Shown one piece after another: positions 39,301 to 51,888 of a stretch of 64,000 nt of DNA. Numbering within the stretch: position 1 is the stretch's first letter; each line of letters starts with the position of its first letter. Location: contig CAJJDP010000071.1 of the NCBI GenBank assembly GCA_905182995.1, positions 172,714 through 236,713 on the forward strand, given 5' to 3'. The stretch comes from Paramecium octaurelia. Lineage: Eukaryota > Ciliophora > Oligohymenophorea > Peniculida > Parameciidae. A program made the translations under genes and the position numbers. A model generated the notes under the pieces. That model searched no databases, had not been told where the DNA came from, and saw nothing but the letters and a program-made list of their open reading frames with translations.

Positions 39301-39448
39301 TAGATTAAAGGCTGGTACTCAGATAAAAATTGAAGGAAGGAGGACTCTCTATAATTTGAATAACAAATTAGATTATCATTACTTAATAATCATTTTGAAT
39401 TTCTACAATTAACTTATCGTTCTATCTCTAGGATTCTTAGTAAGTTGA
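30318..39448 (+). CDS. Giant BEACH-domain protein (LYST/neurobeachin type)
   Basis: Six exons (introns 31812-31836, 37490-37514, 37639-37660, 38904-38928, 38974-38998) sum to 3003 codons. About 2250 residues of helical, Gln-rich text precede a PH-BEACH-like region (about nt 36750-37080). The BEACH domain follows (about nt 37130-38020): FQYLMLVNTFSGRTYNDLSQ, FPWVISNY, LPMGAISKKA, FMYGSHYSN, then FDVADRLFSKI and ELIPEFYYMPEF across two introns, and YYFGQTPKQLF at its end. The C-terminus has WD40-like segments (FLDKSVKIYD, ILAVGSLDGLLQLFQ). Such proteins control membrane traffic, lysosome-related organelles and vesicle fusion. The last two introns end in AAG and are less certain. The 3' end overlaps the convergent gene by 73 nt. 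Confidence 0.88.
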
Positions 39449-40800
39449 GGTAGTGAATGTTACGAGCTCATCACTTTTGGTAGTTTCGGTTTCCCCTATT
39501 TCAATGCTTCAGTAGTAATAGTTAATAATTATGAGAGATCTTTTTATTTTAATAGCAACTTCGGTAATGGCTATTAAACATCTATTTTAATTGGCGTTGG
39601 TTCCTCTGTAATTAGCAATTCTTCCACACTGATATTTCCATCCATCCTTATCGAACCCTCCTTCACAGTTGTAGAATTTACTATAGATGTATTCAAATTT
39701 ACTCGAGATGGTTCTATATCATTAATAGATGTATCTTGAATAATCTTCTATATTTTCACTCCTCCTTATATTCCTTACATTCCTTACACATATTATTAAT
39801 ATTCACTTTTGGTTAACTTCAATCCCTCTTCCCATAATTATAAATTCTAATTATTCGAGAATGAAGGTCCTTATTTCTAATTCTAACCTTCAGTCAAAGT
39901 AACACCTTTAGCTACTTCAATTTGATCAAATACATTCTATTATTATTTCTATTAGAAATTCATTTGACTCCCCAAAAATGGCTTGTCACCCTCGATTTTC
40001 ACATGAGCAAATGACTTCCCAAATTCAATTACCTTATTCTTTTCTGAAAATTGTACCATCGAGCTTACTCTGGGTCTGATAGGTGCTAATTACTCAACCT
40101 GAGGTATATTCTAAGGCATGAACTTCCCCTCATAATCAAAGGTATATTTCTTATCACCTGTGAATGAACTTGCCAATAATCTGATCTATCTCAATTATTC
40201 TTTCTTCTCTGCAATCCTCTATTGTTCAGCCTACCATTTCTACTGTCGTAATTATTAATCTCTCTCCAACTGCTATCTTAAACCTTAATCAAAGGGGTCG
40301 TCCTCCACCTTTTGTTACATATTAACAAACTCTGGCTCGAATGGTTCGAATTGAGTTTTTAGTATTTATGAAGCTCTCTTTATTGTAACCGAACTTCTCT
40401 GATAACCTGGATTAAAAGAGAAATGAGATTTCGTCACACTATGACTAGTATGTGTAGTCTAATGAAACCGCAGGTCAATATTTGCAATATAACTTCTCCA
40501 ACAATCTTGAATTCTTATTTCTGGTTCTGTTTCTAGAACTAAACCTTAATTAATCTTGTCTGTCATCATTTCATCAGGTTCATGAATGCCCAATTACACA
40601 ACATCCTCTGAAAACTATAGAGTCCATTTTGGCATTATCAGAGGAATTGATTATTCGAGATGCTTTTCTATTAAAATCACACTAGAACGTCTTAATATCT
40701 CTCGTATTATCGAACGAACGGCAATCAAACTTTAAGATATGTCAACAGCTATGTCTCGATAATCTTCCAATTTTATAGATTATTATGAACTATAAGACAT
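39376..40800 (-). CDS. Hypothetical protein, perhaps C2orf81-like
   Basis: A single-exon frame of 474 aa ending in TGA. The N-terminal part (SLIAVRSIIREILRRSSVIL, then SIPLIMPKWTLQF, and a region with IQDCWRSYIANID) loosely resembles, from memory, the uncharacterised C2orf81/DUF4639 family; this is weak. A charged coiled-coil stretch lies mid-protein (about residues 205-250), followed by a Gln/Ser-rich tail. No membrane segment. It converges with the BEACH gene and the two stop regions overlap by 73 nt, so one of the two ends could be wrong. Confidence 0.6.
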
Positions 40801-41019
40801 TTAATGTGATAATAAATTTTATTATTCTGTTTTTCATTAGACTAATACATTGATACATCATCCATTAATCATAGCATTTATTACTAAAAAATTTATGTAG
40901 TAACAATTCCTGGTATTAAACTATATAATTATCAACTGAATTATTCTGATTATATAATCTAAAAGATATTCAGATTTATTTCTTACAAATATAATTTATT
41001 TGAGGTAATAAATTATTTA

Positions 41020-41220
41020 ATGGAAGCCCACTTTAATATAAACAATTCCAACTTCCCAAAACTAATTTTGAATGGAAACATTGAGATTGTTTAGTATGTC
41101 GATCAAGAAAGCTTTAAGAAATTGAGAAAACCTAAAGCCAAATACTCCAGAATATCCTAGCTTCCCAATAATTTGCAAAAACTAAAATCCGACTCTCTAG
41201 TGCATTCTCTATTATTATGA
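41020..41220 (+). CDS. Small hypothetical protein
   Basis: A 66-aa frame, MEAHFNINNSNFPKLILN to VHSLLL, ending in TGA. It is polar and basic with no motif. Codon use resembles that of neighbours, and it is head-to-head with the minus-strand gene starting at 40800, with a 219-nt shared upstream region. It could also be a first exon of a longer gene. Confidence 0.4.
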
Positions 41221-41755
41221 CATTATTAGATATGTACATTACCATTATTCATAATTTATATATATCAAAAGTCATTAACAAATCAATAAATGTTCTTAAA
41301 TTCATTCTCTGATTAATTGTTTAATCTTCTTGTCTACTTCTCCGGATAATCTAATAAAAAAGTATTAAATTAAATGTGGAATTCCGAAATCCAAAGAATA
41401 TTAATATTAAACAATTATTGATAAATTATCACTATAGGGCAGTAGGTAGAAGATGACCCAACTAAATATACAGAATTTATGATCAGAAAGAAAGAAAAAA
41501 TTAACTATATATATTTCAATTTTTTAGAAGAAAAGGTATGATTCTTTGATTGGATGGTTGTATCATTTATTAGTTGATCTTACAATCTAAATTAAGGGAA
41601 TTATCTTAAGGAACTTAATGTGCTATATTTTAATATGCATTTTTATATATTTTTGTTTTATTTTTTGAGTTTTCTGAATTTTTAAAAAGCTCAAGTGGTA
41701 GTGCATTTAGTAAAAATTTTTCAATTATAATTATTATATATATTATTAAAATAAA
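41221..41755. other. No resolved gene; minus-strand coding-like text
   Basis: On the minus strand, about 41300-41460, one frame reads LDFGIPHLIQYFFIRLSG then EVDKKIKQLIRE before a TGA. I found no start or joining exon. It may be a fragment of a small gene or a remnant. The rest shows nothing. Confidence 0.35.
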
Positions 41756-43264
41756 ATGGAAATTCATGAACAGCCGATAATAAATTTGCTGTCTTTCTTG
41801 CATTTGCAGAATCCAATTGGAGATTATTGTAAGAATTTAAATTAATTTAGTCTTATCTGCGAATGTTCCAGACACAATATTTTATGAGAATTCAGTTCCT
41901 AAATAATGGTTTTTCAGTAAGAAAGCTCAGGTGAGAATGAAATCAAGAATGAAACTGGATGATAATTATATAAGTTAATACTTTTTAGAATTAAATTAAG
42001 AAATAGTGGCTATTTGGAGAACCAAATCAGAATTACAAGTTTTTAATAAGGAGAGTTTAAATAAATTCTTCTAGTATGAAGGCTAAAAAGATGGCATTCT
42101 TTAAAGGTTCGTTTATCCTAAGGGGAATTATAATTTCTCAATATTAATTTAATGGAGTTAGAATTAAACACTATTTGAAAAGTTTGAGAGCAAGTTCATG
42201 CTATCCGATAAAACAGTCGATATTTACCAAAGAGCTTTAACTCATGAAAGAGATGGAACACTGGCTTAATAGATTAATAGTAAATCTTTGACAGAGAGAT
42301 TAGAGCATTTTAGTGGAGCTATTGCTACTCATGGTAATGACTTAATGAAGTGGAAATCTAAGATTATTAGAATGACATTGGAAATCAAGATAGATAACTC
42401 CGGTTAGATTTGGCTTACTAATTGTGTACTTATGAAATGGTCTACATAGGAATAAGTATAAATGAAATCTCTTAGTCTTCCTTAATTTATTGATTAAGAA
42501 AAGTTAGTACTCAAATAACATAAGAACATAATGAAAGACTCTCATTGCGAGATGTGTGATACTCTATTTCATAGAAATGATTTAATGAAGACATATATAA
42601 AAAATATCATTGAGAGTTGGAAATTCGATCATATGGGTGATAATGATAAACTATTTGTAACTAAGAAATAAGAAGTATTACTCAGAAAGAAAACTATGGC
42701 TGAAAAATTGGATGTAAGATAAGATATAGAATTGAGATAAGTTAATTAAAATTATTTGATACCTGCTTTAATCAGAAAGATCTTTCCTAAATTAAAATAT
42801 TCTTAATATAAAGAATTATTGGGTAATCCAGGATTCCTGGAAATGGAATTTAATGTTTGCTATAATTGTCATGTTCAAATTGATAAAGGTGTCAATGTAT
42901 CATAAGATCTTAGTAAATTAGCAAAGTAAGAAATGTTATGTCCTACCACATATCGAGGAATCCAAAAATTAAGACCTGAAATCTTGAAGGAACGTTTAAT
43001 TGTATTAATTTGACTTAATTTTAGAATACAAGGAAAGAGATATTACGGAAAATAGCTAATCATGGTCATCAGACTGATAGAATTCCTCTTGTTTCTACAA
43101 AACATTTTAATTCAACTAATACAAGCAGAATTGTTGGCATTTCTCCTATTAAAAGCATGATCACTACTATTATGCCAAAATATTCTGTAATAACTATAGA
43201 TACAAAAGGGAATAAAAATGCTACAACAAGAACACACTCAAGGAGAGCTAGTGATTTGAAATGA
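41756..43264 (+). CDS. Hypothetical protein with two CxxC motifs
   Basis: Three exons (introns 41829-41850 and 43002-43024) sum to 487 aa. It starts MEIHEQPIINLLSFLHLQ. A pair of Cys motifs, SHCEMCDTLFHRND (about residue 250) and NVCYNCHVQIDKG (about 375), could form a zinc site. The C-terminal 80 residues are basic and Ser/Thr-rich. I do not recognise the family. There are no membrane segments. The second intron restores a frame that continues for about 80 residues past an in-frame TGA. Confidence 0.65.
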
Positions 43265-43356
43265 ATTCCTCTATCAATTTCTTTTACTGATACAAATTTA
43301 CATATGGATTTCGTATATTATATATTATTCATTAATATTATGTAACAAATAAAATA

Positions 43357-43810
43357 TCACTCTTTTTGCTCTCTATTTTGATGTAATTTTGAATACTCTT
43401 TCAAATCATCTGCACTAAAGTAGACACCATTTGCAGATACTCCTGATGTATTATTTGTATCATATTTCCAGGTTCCTCTCTTACTGCAATTTCTAATTTT
43501 TATTGGCTATGGTGTAAGTGGTCTGCCATTGAAATATTAGATACCAAAAAATTTGCCATTTCTCAATCCCTTAAATTCCTTAAATTAAATCTCTTACTTT
43601 GAAATGTGCTTCAGTAATAATTATATACTTGTTTTCTGGCCAAGTCTTTCTCCATACTTTAAATCCTACTCCATTGTTTGGGTATTATGCTAACATTTCA
43701 GGTAAACTTTTGTATGGGTGTCGACCGATAACAATCAAATCATTAAAAGTATAGGTTCGAATGGCTTTAGAAAGCATTTCTTCGGCTGCTGTCTTCAGAA
43801 GTCCTTACAT
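43357..43810 (-). CDS. mrps34: Mitochondrial small ribosomal subunit protein mS34-like
   Basis: Two exons (intron 43570-43597, 28 nt, ending AAG) give 141 aa. The core NNGVGFKVWRKTWPENKYI followed by ITEAHFKGLRNGKFFGIQYF fits mS34, whose members have a G(V/M)G..V.R..W..........(Y)W.(I/V)T.V followed by a GKAWG(I/V)L.F.GK block. The start MQGLLKTAAEEMLSKAI is short and helical, compatible with a mitochondrial protein. It would be a structural part of the mitochondrial ribosome small subunit. The 28-nt intron is needed to join the two conserved halves. Confidence 0.7.
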
Positions 43811-44193
43811 TATATTTAATCAATTAATTCTTATTTATATAATAATTATTAGATGAAATCAAAAGATGCATACTTAATCCATTTGAGCGTTGCATTTGAT
43901 AATAATCGATTTAAAATGTATGTATTTCTTTTTATTAACTTAACAGGTTCTATCTTTTTAAGACAATATTATCCATTAACCACAACAAATTCATATTTTA
44001 TAAATAAATATAATAATTTTATATATTTCATTATTTTCATCTCAGTTTAATAAATTCTCTAACTCACATAACACTAAGAACTATTTCTATTCAAATATCT
44101 CCAGTTTCTTATTTTCTTGAGAAGATATCAAATCGAAAGAAGAAGGTTTAAGAATTGGGAATAACATCAATATTATTAATATTTAAATTTGAC
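43811..44193. other. Gap between mS34 and TPR genes
   Basis: All three minus-strand frames just left of the TPR stop have some protein-like text (for example ESNLNINNIDVIPNSQ), so the TPR gene may really end near 44091. A plus-strand frame at 43853-44050 overlaps it and is probably chance. Nothing else is seen. Confidence 0.35.
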
Positions 44194-46146
44194 TCAATAT
44201 TTTCTTTTGAGAAAACTACCCATTGGATATGTTTCAGTTGTCGAAAATAAGGAGCCTTGTGTAATTTTTGTAGTTGATTCTTGGGATAATTTATTTGCTA
44301 TTTCAAGACATTTGCTTCCTTCAGTTGTTTTTCCCAAAAGTTTTAAGGATATACCTATTTTATACAAAATCATTTATAATGTGTTACTTTTTAATTCATG
44401 GGCTTTTGCAAACTTTTCACATTTCATTATGGCTTAATCAAAACACGATATAGCCTGAATTTGGAATCCTAAAAGATGTAGCGATTTTCCTAAAATTGTA
44501 ATATGTAAAATCAACCTTTTTTATAATAGATATATTCGTTCTAGACACCTTTGTTTATGACCTCATCAAAATATTTTATTGCTTCTTAATGTTAAGACAT
44601 CCTTTATAATGAATAACCTAAATAAATTAATGGTTCAATTTTGTGAGATTAAATATTTATTGCTTTAATAAAATATTATTTTGCTTCTTCAAATCTTTTC
44701 ATTTTATATAAAGAAAAGCCTAAAAGTTAATAAGTCAAATACTTTCCTTTTTTAAAATAAAGCACAGCTTATTCATATGTAGAAAGTTGACCATCTATCA
44801 ACATATTATATTATTCAATAGCCTTTTCGTAATTTCTTTCATTTTGTAATAAATCACCTAAAGGTAATAATATCATACCTTTTATGAGCAATAATTTGCT
44901 AGATTTAATTCCTGCATCTATTGCTTCATTTATAGTGTTAATTTTATTTTAGAAATTTCGAAAGGTCTGGACTAAAAGAAGTATAATATTTACTTTTTCC
45001 TTAGTAGGCATCTAAATTCTAAGGATCTATTTCAATCACCTTATCAAAGTAATCTCTAGCATCATCTAATTTTTCTAACTCAAGCAACAAATAACCTAAG
45101 ATTTAAAATTCAAACTACCCTATAAGAGATATGCTTAAACATAATTTGGATCAAGACTAATAGCTTTATCAAAACATCTCTATGCCTTATCATACTCTTT
45201 TAAATGATATAAGGATAAACCTCAACCTATATAAGATAGACACCTTTGTAAAAGTATGGTTCTAAATCTTGACTATCCTAATTTATTATTTTGTCCAAAA
45301 TATTGCAGGCTTCGAAGTTTTCGTCTTTTTTTTGTAAAATTTTAGCTATCAATTAAATAAAAGTAACCTTTGTAAAGCAAACACTCTTTGTCATAAATTC
45401 CATAAGTGATTGCAGAAGTGAAGCACTTTAATGCCTAATCATATTATTCCAATTAAAAAAGACAAATCCCTAGCTAAAAATAATTGAATAAAACCTTAAT
45501 TTTTATAGGCATCAAAGTGAAACTTATTCATTTCAATAGCTTTTCGAAAACACTCGACAGACTTTTACAAATAATCTTACCTTTTTTTATCTATCTTCAT
45601 CAAGGCCAAACCTAATTTATCATTATATAAAACCTTTTTAATAATAGCAATCTGGATATTTCTCATCATTTTTAAGAATTTCATCAAATATTTTGATAGC
45701 ATTCAATAAGTCACAGGATTTTGCTAATCTTAACCCTAAAATTTTTATTCTATTGTCTACCTTTTTAAAATTTGTTGTGATTATTGTCATTTTATAAACT
45801 CAAAAAAAATTAGATTACTGAGGGTAGATTTTATTTAAGTAAGAAAAAGTTATGATTTTTTAAACTCTCCAGGATTTTCACTATTTTTGCTTATTCCTAT
45901 TGAAGTTCAGTCATCCAATTAAGCCAAGCCTTTTCTAATACTTTTAATTTCTAACTCAATTAATATTAAAGATATTCTAAGTAATTTAATTTGGTTTAAA
46001 TGACTTCTTCAATCTAATTAATTTTCTGAAAATTATTCCTACAATTCTGATGTAATTAGTTATCCATTAAGCATTTATAGCAATATTAACGAGTTTATTT
46101 ACAACTTGGATTAAGACAAATTCCTATTATTTCCTAATCCGAGTGG
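44194..46146 (-). CDS. TPR protein, 3' piece (left contig copy)
   Basis: This is the downstream part of a zinc-finger/TPR gene whose true 5' end lies at 47476, beyond the N. Joined across the artefactual duplication, the gene reads 598 aa with about eight introns of 22-26 nt. The TPR units are clear: CYYQKGLALMKIDKK, ECFRKAIEMNKFHFDAY, QYDQALKCFTSAI, EYDKAQRCFDKAISLDPNY, KLDDARDYFDKVIEIDPQNL, RFEEAKQYFIKAINIQ, HQEAIKYFDEVINKG and AISCFDQAIMKCEKF. TPRs mediate protein-protein contacts. The family of Cys-rich N-terminus plus TPRs is expanded in Paramecium. One intron seems to end in GAG, which is unusual. The partner is unknown. Confidence 0.75.
44850..46146. repeat. Copy 1 of exact 1297-bp direct duplication
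   Basis: Identical, as far as I compared the printed lines, to 46148-47444 with an offset of 1298. It contains the middle of the TPR gene. It ends at the single N at 46147 and is best explained as unmerged overlapping contig ends. Confidence 0.9.
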
Positions 46147-46147
46147 N
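46147..46147. other. Assembly gap (single N)
   Basis: The only ambiguous base in the window. It lies exactly between the two identical 1297-bp copies, as when a scaffolder joins two contigs with overlapping ends by a token gap. Confidence 0.95.
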
Positions 46148-47444
46148 TAAATCACCTAAAGGTAATAATATCATACCTTTTATGAGCAATAATTTGCTAG
46201 ATTTAATTCCTGCATCTATTGCTTCATTTATAGTGTTAATTTTATTTTAGAAATTTCGAAAGGTCTGGACTAAAAGAAGTATAATATTTACTTTTTCCTT
46301 AGTAGGCATCTAAATTCTAAGGATCTATTTCAATCACCTTATCAAAGTAATCTCTAGCATCATCTAATTTTTCTAACTCAAGCAACAAATAACCTAAGAT
46401 TTAAAATTCAAACTACCCTATAAGAGATATGCTTAAACATAATTTGGATCAAGACTAATAGCTTTATCAAAACATCTCTATGCCTTATCATACTCTTTTA
46501 AATGATATAAGGATAAACCTCAACCTATATAAGATAGACACCTTTGTAAAAGTATGGTTCTAAATCTTGACTATCCTAATTTATTATTTTGTCCAAAATA
46601 TTGCAGGCTTCGAAGTTTTCGTCTTTTTTTTGTAAAATTTTAGCTATCAATTAAATAAAAGTAACCTTTGTAAAGCAAACACTCTTTGTCATAAATTCCA
46701 TAAGTGATTGCAGAAGTGAAGCACTTTAATGCCTAATCATATTATTCCAATTAAAAAAGACAAATCCCTAGCTAAAAATAATTGAATAAAACCTTAATTT
46801 TTATAGGCATCAAAGTGAAACTTATTCATTTCAATAGCTTTTCGAAAACACTCGACAGACTTTTACAAATAATCTTACCTTTTTTTATCTATCTTCATCA
46901 AGGCCAAACCTAATTTATCATTATATAAAACCTTTTTAATAATAGCAATCTGGATATTTCTCATCATTTTTAAGAATTTCATCAAATATTTTGATAGCAT
47001 TCAATAAGTCACAGGATTTTGCTAATCTTAACCCTAAAATTTTTATTCTATTGTCTACCTTTTTAAAATTTGTTGTGATTATTGTCATTTTATAAACTCA
47101 AAAAAAATTAGATTACTGAGGGTAGATTTTATTTAAGTAAGAAAAAGTTATGATTTTTTAAACTCTCCAGGATTTTCACTATTTTTGCTTATTCCTATTG
47201 AAGTTCAGTCATCCAATTAAGCCAAGCCTTTTCTAATACTTTTAATTTCTAACTCAATTAATATTAAAGATATTCTAAGTAATTTAATTTGGTTTAAATG
47301 ACTTCTTCAATCTAATTAATTTTCTGAAAATTATTCCTACAATTCTGATGTAATTAGTTATCCATTAAGCATTTATAGCAATATTAACGAGTTTATTTAC
47401 AACTTGGATTAAGACAAATTCCTATTATTTCCTAATCCGAGTGG
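46148..47444. repeat. Copy 2 of exact 1297-bp direct duplication
   Basis: Second copy of 44850-46146. It continues on the right into unique sequence that holds the real start of the TPR gene. The true locus is probably 1298 bp shorter than printed. Confidence 0.9.
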
Positions 47445-47476
47445 TTCAGGTATTAACACCTATATATTTAGTGCAT
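46148..47476 (-). CDS. TPR protein, 5' piece with Cys/His-rich N-terminus (right contig copy)
   Basis: The gene starts at 47476 (MHQIYRCQYLNHSDQEIIG). The N-terminus is Cys/His-rich: C..H....I..ICLNPSC, then RQYCYKCLMDNQLHQNC, a B-box-like pattern that probably binds zinc. A helical linker with WLNWMTELQQEQ leads through a 25-nt intron (near 47047-47071) into the first TPR units. The frame is cut at 46148 by the N; the same sequence resumes in copy 1. It should be read together with the 44194-46146 entry as one gene. A false internal start, MTIITTNFKK at 47088, lies in another frame. Confidence 0.75.
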
Positions 47477-47603
47477 TGGTAATTAAATTTAAATTATAAA
47501 ATATAATCAGATTTTAAATAATATAATATAAGTAAATAATTATAATTCCACTATTAATAACGATAGAACGAGATGCATATTGTATTTAAAAATATATTTT
47601 CAC

Positions 47604-50065
47604 TCACATTCTTGTACTAAATTAAAATTTCTAATCTAAAAATTGAAGATAATTAAATCTTTAGAAACTATGGCCATCTCCTTTATAAAATTTGCTTTAA
47701 AATTCCACCCAATGTAATCGCAATGAATGTAGGAAGCATTCTAGAGTATCCATGCACATCAGCACTCCAAAGGTTGCTAAAGCATATATCATAAAAGTTA
47801 AACAAATTCCAGCAATCGATCCAGTTTATAATTATGGTTCCAAAGACATTTTGAAGAAAACCTAAAGATATCATACGATGGAATACTTCTGATAATTGAG
47901 AATGTGCCAAACTAAGTGCCCACAATCTCAAATATGAAGCTGTATTAGACACAGCTCCCAATACAAACTCTATGCATTCAATTAAGCTTTCAATATAAAC
48001 CTCTGAATAATCAAAATGCTTCTCTTCCTTAATAGTCCTACGTTCTACTAATTTGCCAAAAAGTTAGTGTTTCTCCTCTTTCACTAAATCTACTTAGCCA
48101 TGTTCTTATTCTACTAATTCATTATAAACAATTTATTAATTTCTTTGATTAAACAATTTTCTCTTTATTCTAAGGACTTCGGGTTTAAGTAACATGATGA
48201 TTGGACAATAGATGGCAACTCTTATCAATATAGATTAATAGTAAACTTAATAAGGATACATCTCTGTTCCTTTGATTCCTCCTAAAGTAAAGACCATATT
48301 AAGAAGAGTGGTAATAATTGAGGGTGGTTCTTGATTATTATTGTAGTTAGTCAGCCATTTAAGGATTATTAAAAATGACATATAACCAAAGGTTGAGAGC
48401 ATGAAAGCCAATTCTGGTAAAAAGTTAAAGAAGAAGTCAATATATTTTCGTTAATATAAACAATTCCAACCTTTCAGAAGGATTCCAAAGACCATTTGAG
48501 TTACTCCAACGATTATTGCAGTTTTCATTTTGAAGGAATTCATTACTGTAAGGTGGGATTCTGACATGCTCCACTTACCATCAAACCCCAATTAGAACTT
48601 TTCTAGTTTATACTCCAATGATATCGAAAAGAAATCATTATAAATAAAACCACAATATGTAGCAAAAAGACCCATCAAAGTAAGGAGATACCTACATTGA
48701 TATAAGCTCTAAAAATCGGCATATGCAAGATAGTCACTGCTATTTTCTAATTTGATTCTTTTCAAGACTCTCTAACCAAAGATTAATAAATAGAAACCAA
48801 AGATTGTTAAAACTACCTTTATATAGAAAATATTTTACTCCATGTCCAATATCCCCAAACATCATACCAAATAAAAATGGGAATGTAATTATTGTGAAAA
48901 TTCCAGGATTTATTTCATCGAATCTTGGAATACCATATGTGTTGACTAATTCTTGGAAAATGTAGGTAAATGCATTTGTTTTCATTAGACTTGGTGGTTC
49001 ATATAGATTTTCATTAATATCCTACATAATTTCAACTTGAACTCCAAATGATTTGATTTCCTCAATGTCCCTTTATTCACACCATATTTGACCAATCAGA
49101 AATTAAGATTTAGCTTCAAAAAATGTTAGATGATAATAAGTGGCACTTATTATATCTAAGATGATCTTCAATTCGCAAATATAGGAGCAATAACCATGGT
49201 CATAGATTTCATCTAAATTTAAGAGTTTCTCCGCTTATATATCTGAAAAGAAATCCAATTGTTAATCTATTTCTTATTTGGTTGTTGAGATGACAATATC
49301 CAAATTGGCTATATCGTTTTCTAATTCCAAGATTTTATTTTCTACTTTGCTCTCCTCAGGTACTTAAATGATTGATACATTAAATGCCTAAATTGATTAT
49401 GTATGAAATTACTTCGCATATCTTTAGTAATTTATTTTTTAAATTCTCATGTTTACCTAATGCAAAAACCAACGTGAATAGAGTTCTCTAATTGTTCAAA
49501 TTCTCAAATTTAACAATTCCATTTTCCTTTGAAATTCTAAACACTATTCGATTAAACTTGTGTGAATCAATTGTATTAAGACATCCAACTATGTATCCTA
49601 ATTAGATTCCAGAAAATTTGTATATGAAGTCTTTGCAATGTTGTAATACTGCTCTTAAATTTAATCTTATATTTACATCTCTTCGCCTAATTTGTCCCTT
49701 TATTCCATAATCGATTGAAGATTTGCTTATTGATTCAAAATAAATTGGACTTTGTGTGTTAGTTCTTATTCAATTTTTACGGCCTAATCGTCAGTAATAA
49801 TGATGTTTTAAATGAATACTTCATAGTTAGGACAGTAATGGATTTATTTGTTATATAAGTGCAAAAGGTTTTTGATCTCACCAATTTTGTTATAAATATC
49901 ATCACATCGTTTTAATTATTTGTAATAATCATGTTCATGAAAAGCATTGCTTGAGCAATTGATTAAATTAACATTTTTCATTTGCCCAACTTTAGTGAGG
50001 AGATGGAAAGCTTATTCTCTTTCAACATACAATTTATAAAGATGTATTTCGGTTGCTCTGAACAT
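47604..50065 (-). CDS. V-type H+-ATPase V0 subunit a
   Basis: Introns of 23, 25, 22 and 25 nt bring the frame to 788 aa, normal for this 100-kDa subunit. The N-terminal half starts [20 protein letters not shown] and contains [20 protein letters not shown]. The membrane half contains [45 protein letters not shown] and [20 protein letters not shown], which holds the essential proton-path Arg. It closes with [20 protein letters not shown]. The subunit carries protons through the membrane in V-ATPase on lysosomes, phagosomes or the contractile vacuole complex. A further 18 residues follow the usual end. Two introns end in AAG. Confidence 0.93.
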
Positions 50066-50237
50066 TTTAATTAAAATAAACTTTATTAATTCAATTATCC
50101 ATTCTAATTTATTAGATTACGAATTCAATTCAAACTTAATTTGAATTTCTTTATATATAATGCATAGTAATCATATTATCTTTTGATAATAAATGAATAA
50201 TATTCAATAATATATATATATATTCAAATGGCCAGTC

Positions 50238-51835
50238 TCATATACTATAAAATACAACATCATTTTCATAACATAACAAATCCCTTTTAACAAGTCCTTT
50301 AATTGATTCTATCAACTCAATCTCTGTTAGAATTACAGATCTCTTTATCAATTAAGCTAGTTTTCCATACAGAGTCTACTGCTGCATCTTTTTTTCCTAT
50401 TTCATAATCTTCATGATTCCTGCCTCTATTCTGCAATATAAACTCAAAATAATACATAAGTTTTTTATTTTATTCATACTCCTCTATTTAAATCTCCTAC
50501 TTCTTCACTTCAGGTTTCTAAGCAAATTCAAAGTTTTACAATTAATTAAAATTCTCTTCACATATTTAAAGTTCATTGTTATTAATTTTTTTAAACACAC
50601 CTAGGTTTATTAGCCTCTAAACCCATTCGATATTGTTGATCTTAGCTTAATTAACTTTCTAAAATTGTTATAATACTGCCAACTCCTGTAAAGTAACGAA
50701 CAGAATTATATTTTTATACTAAACCTATAAGACTATTTGAAAGAGTTGAAATATTTTATGCGTTTGAATTGGAATACTCTTAAACTATTATTCTATTTAT
50801 TTAGTGATTGGGAGGGCGATATCTTTGAGAGGATTGGGAATGTTTTACTAAACTTCTCCTTTATTCCAAAAATAATTGGACACAAGCATAATCTCATTAT
50901 AGTATTATATATTAGCTATGAAATCTAGAGTTTAAAAGTATGCATTTGGTTTCTGATTTGTCATTATATATTTTGAAACTGCCATTTACAATTAGTATTA
51001 TTGGAAGAGTTGACTTTAATTTAATTTTGAAATCATGAACTTTTAAACGAACTAATGGATAGTATCTTTGCTTTAGATTTCTTTTGCAATACTATATATT
51101 AATTATTCATCTTTTAGTTAAGATTCTACCTAATTTTAAATGACACTGACATATTGCAATTGCTATAGTTTTATGGCAGAATTGACAAATTAGTCCAATT
51201 TGTCATAATCCTAGATGCTCATCCAAACATATTTTGATATAATAGCTTAGGCAGTATCCATATTTATTTATAATAAATGTAGCAATTCAATGAGTAATGA
51301 TTCATCTAATTGTGTATCTTTGTTGATAATTTTTTATAGTTACTATTGTAATTTTTCAAAGAATTTATTTTATTGTTCATTTCTCTAAATCTGTAATAAT
51401 ATATTCCCATCTTAAAATCTCTAAATAATTATTACCTTTCAACAGAGTTGCATAATCAATATAAGTAGTATAATCAATATCATCATGATAATGTGCTGCA
51501 ACTTATTGGAAATCTCTATCTTTCAAGTTATTTATAATAAATTTGAGTAATTCAATTTTCTAAGAAGAGGACTTGATTCCTAAAATCAGGCATTCAGTGA
51601 TGTCAATTGATGTAATTTTATTTAACCAATACAATCTCTCTTTAACAGTTACAATATTTCTAACACTTAAGAGTTTTGAGATTATTGAAATCAATTATTA
51701 TGAATTGTGTCTTATAGCAATACCGCATTATCTTATGGAGAGATTGGAGCAATCTTCTGAATTAAAGAAATCCTTCAACAGAGGTTCACAATCTGACACC
51801 TTATAAGTTTTGAGATTGTTAGGTCCTTTGTACAT
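50238..51835 (-). CDS. Hypothetical alpha-helical protein
   Basis: Three exons (introns 51411-51435 and 50309-50336) sum to 514 aa. It starts MYKGPNNLKTYKVSDCEP and is helical throughout, Gln- and Lys-rich, with ESLLIELLHLLQINMDTAQ and similar amphipathic segments that recall repeat scaffolds. I do not recognise the family. There are no membrane segments. The plus strand of the same DNA also holds open frames (50413, 50737, 51573), but these are shadows: only the minus strand gives one continuous protein with proper splice sites. The first intron ends in AAG. Confidence 0.6.
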
Positions 51836-51888
51836 TAATAATAATGTATTAAATTAATATTCAGATTTAATATCATAAAAATACATGA

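Noticed and set aside
50413..51806. Three plus-strand ORFs of 60-80 codons
   Set aside because: They are antisense to one continuous minus-strand gene (50238-51835).
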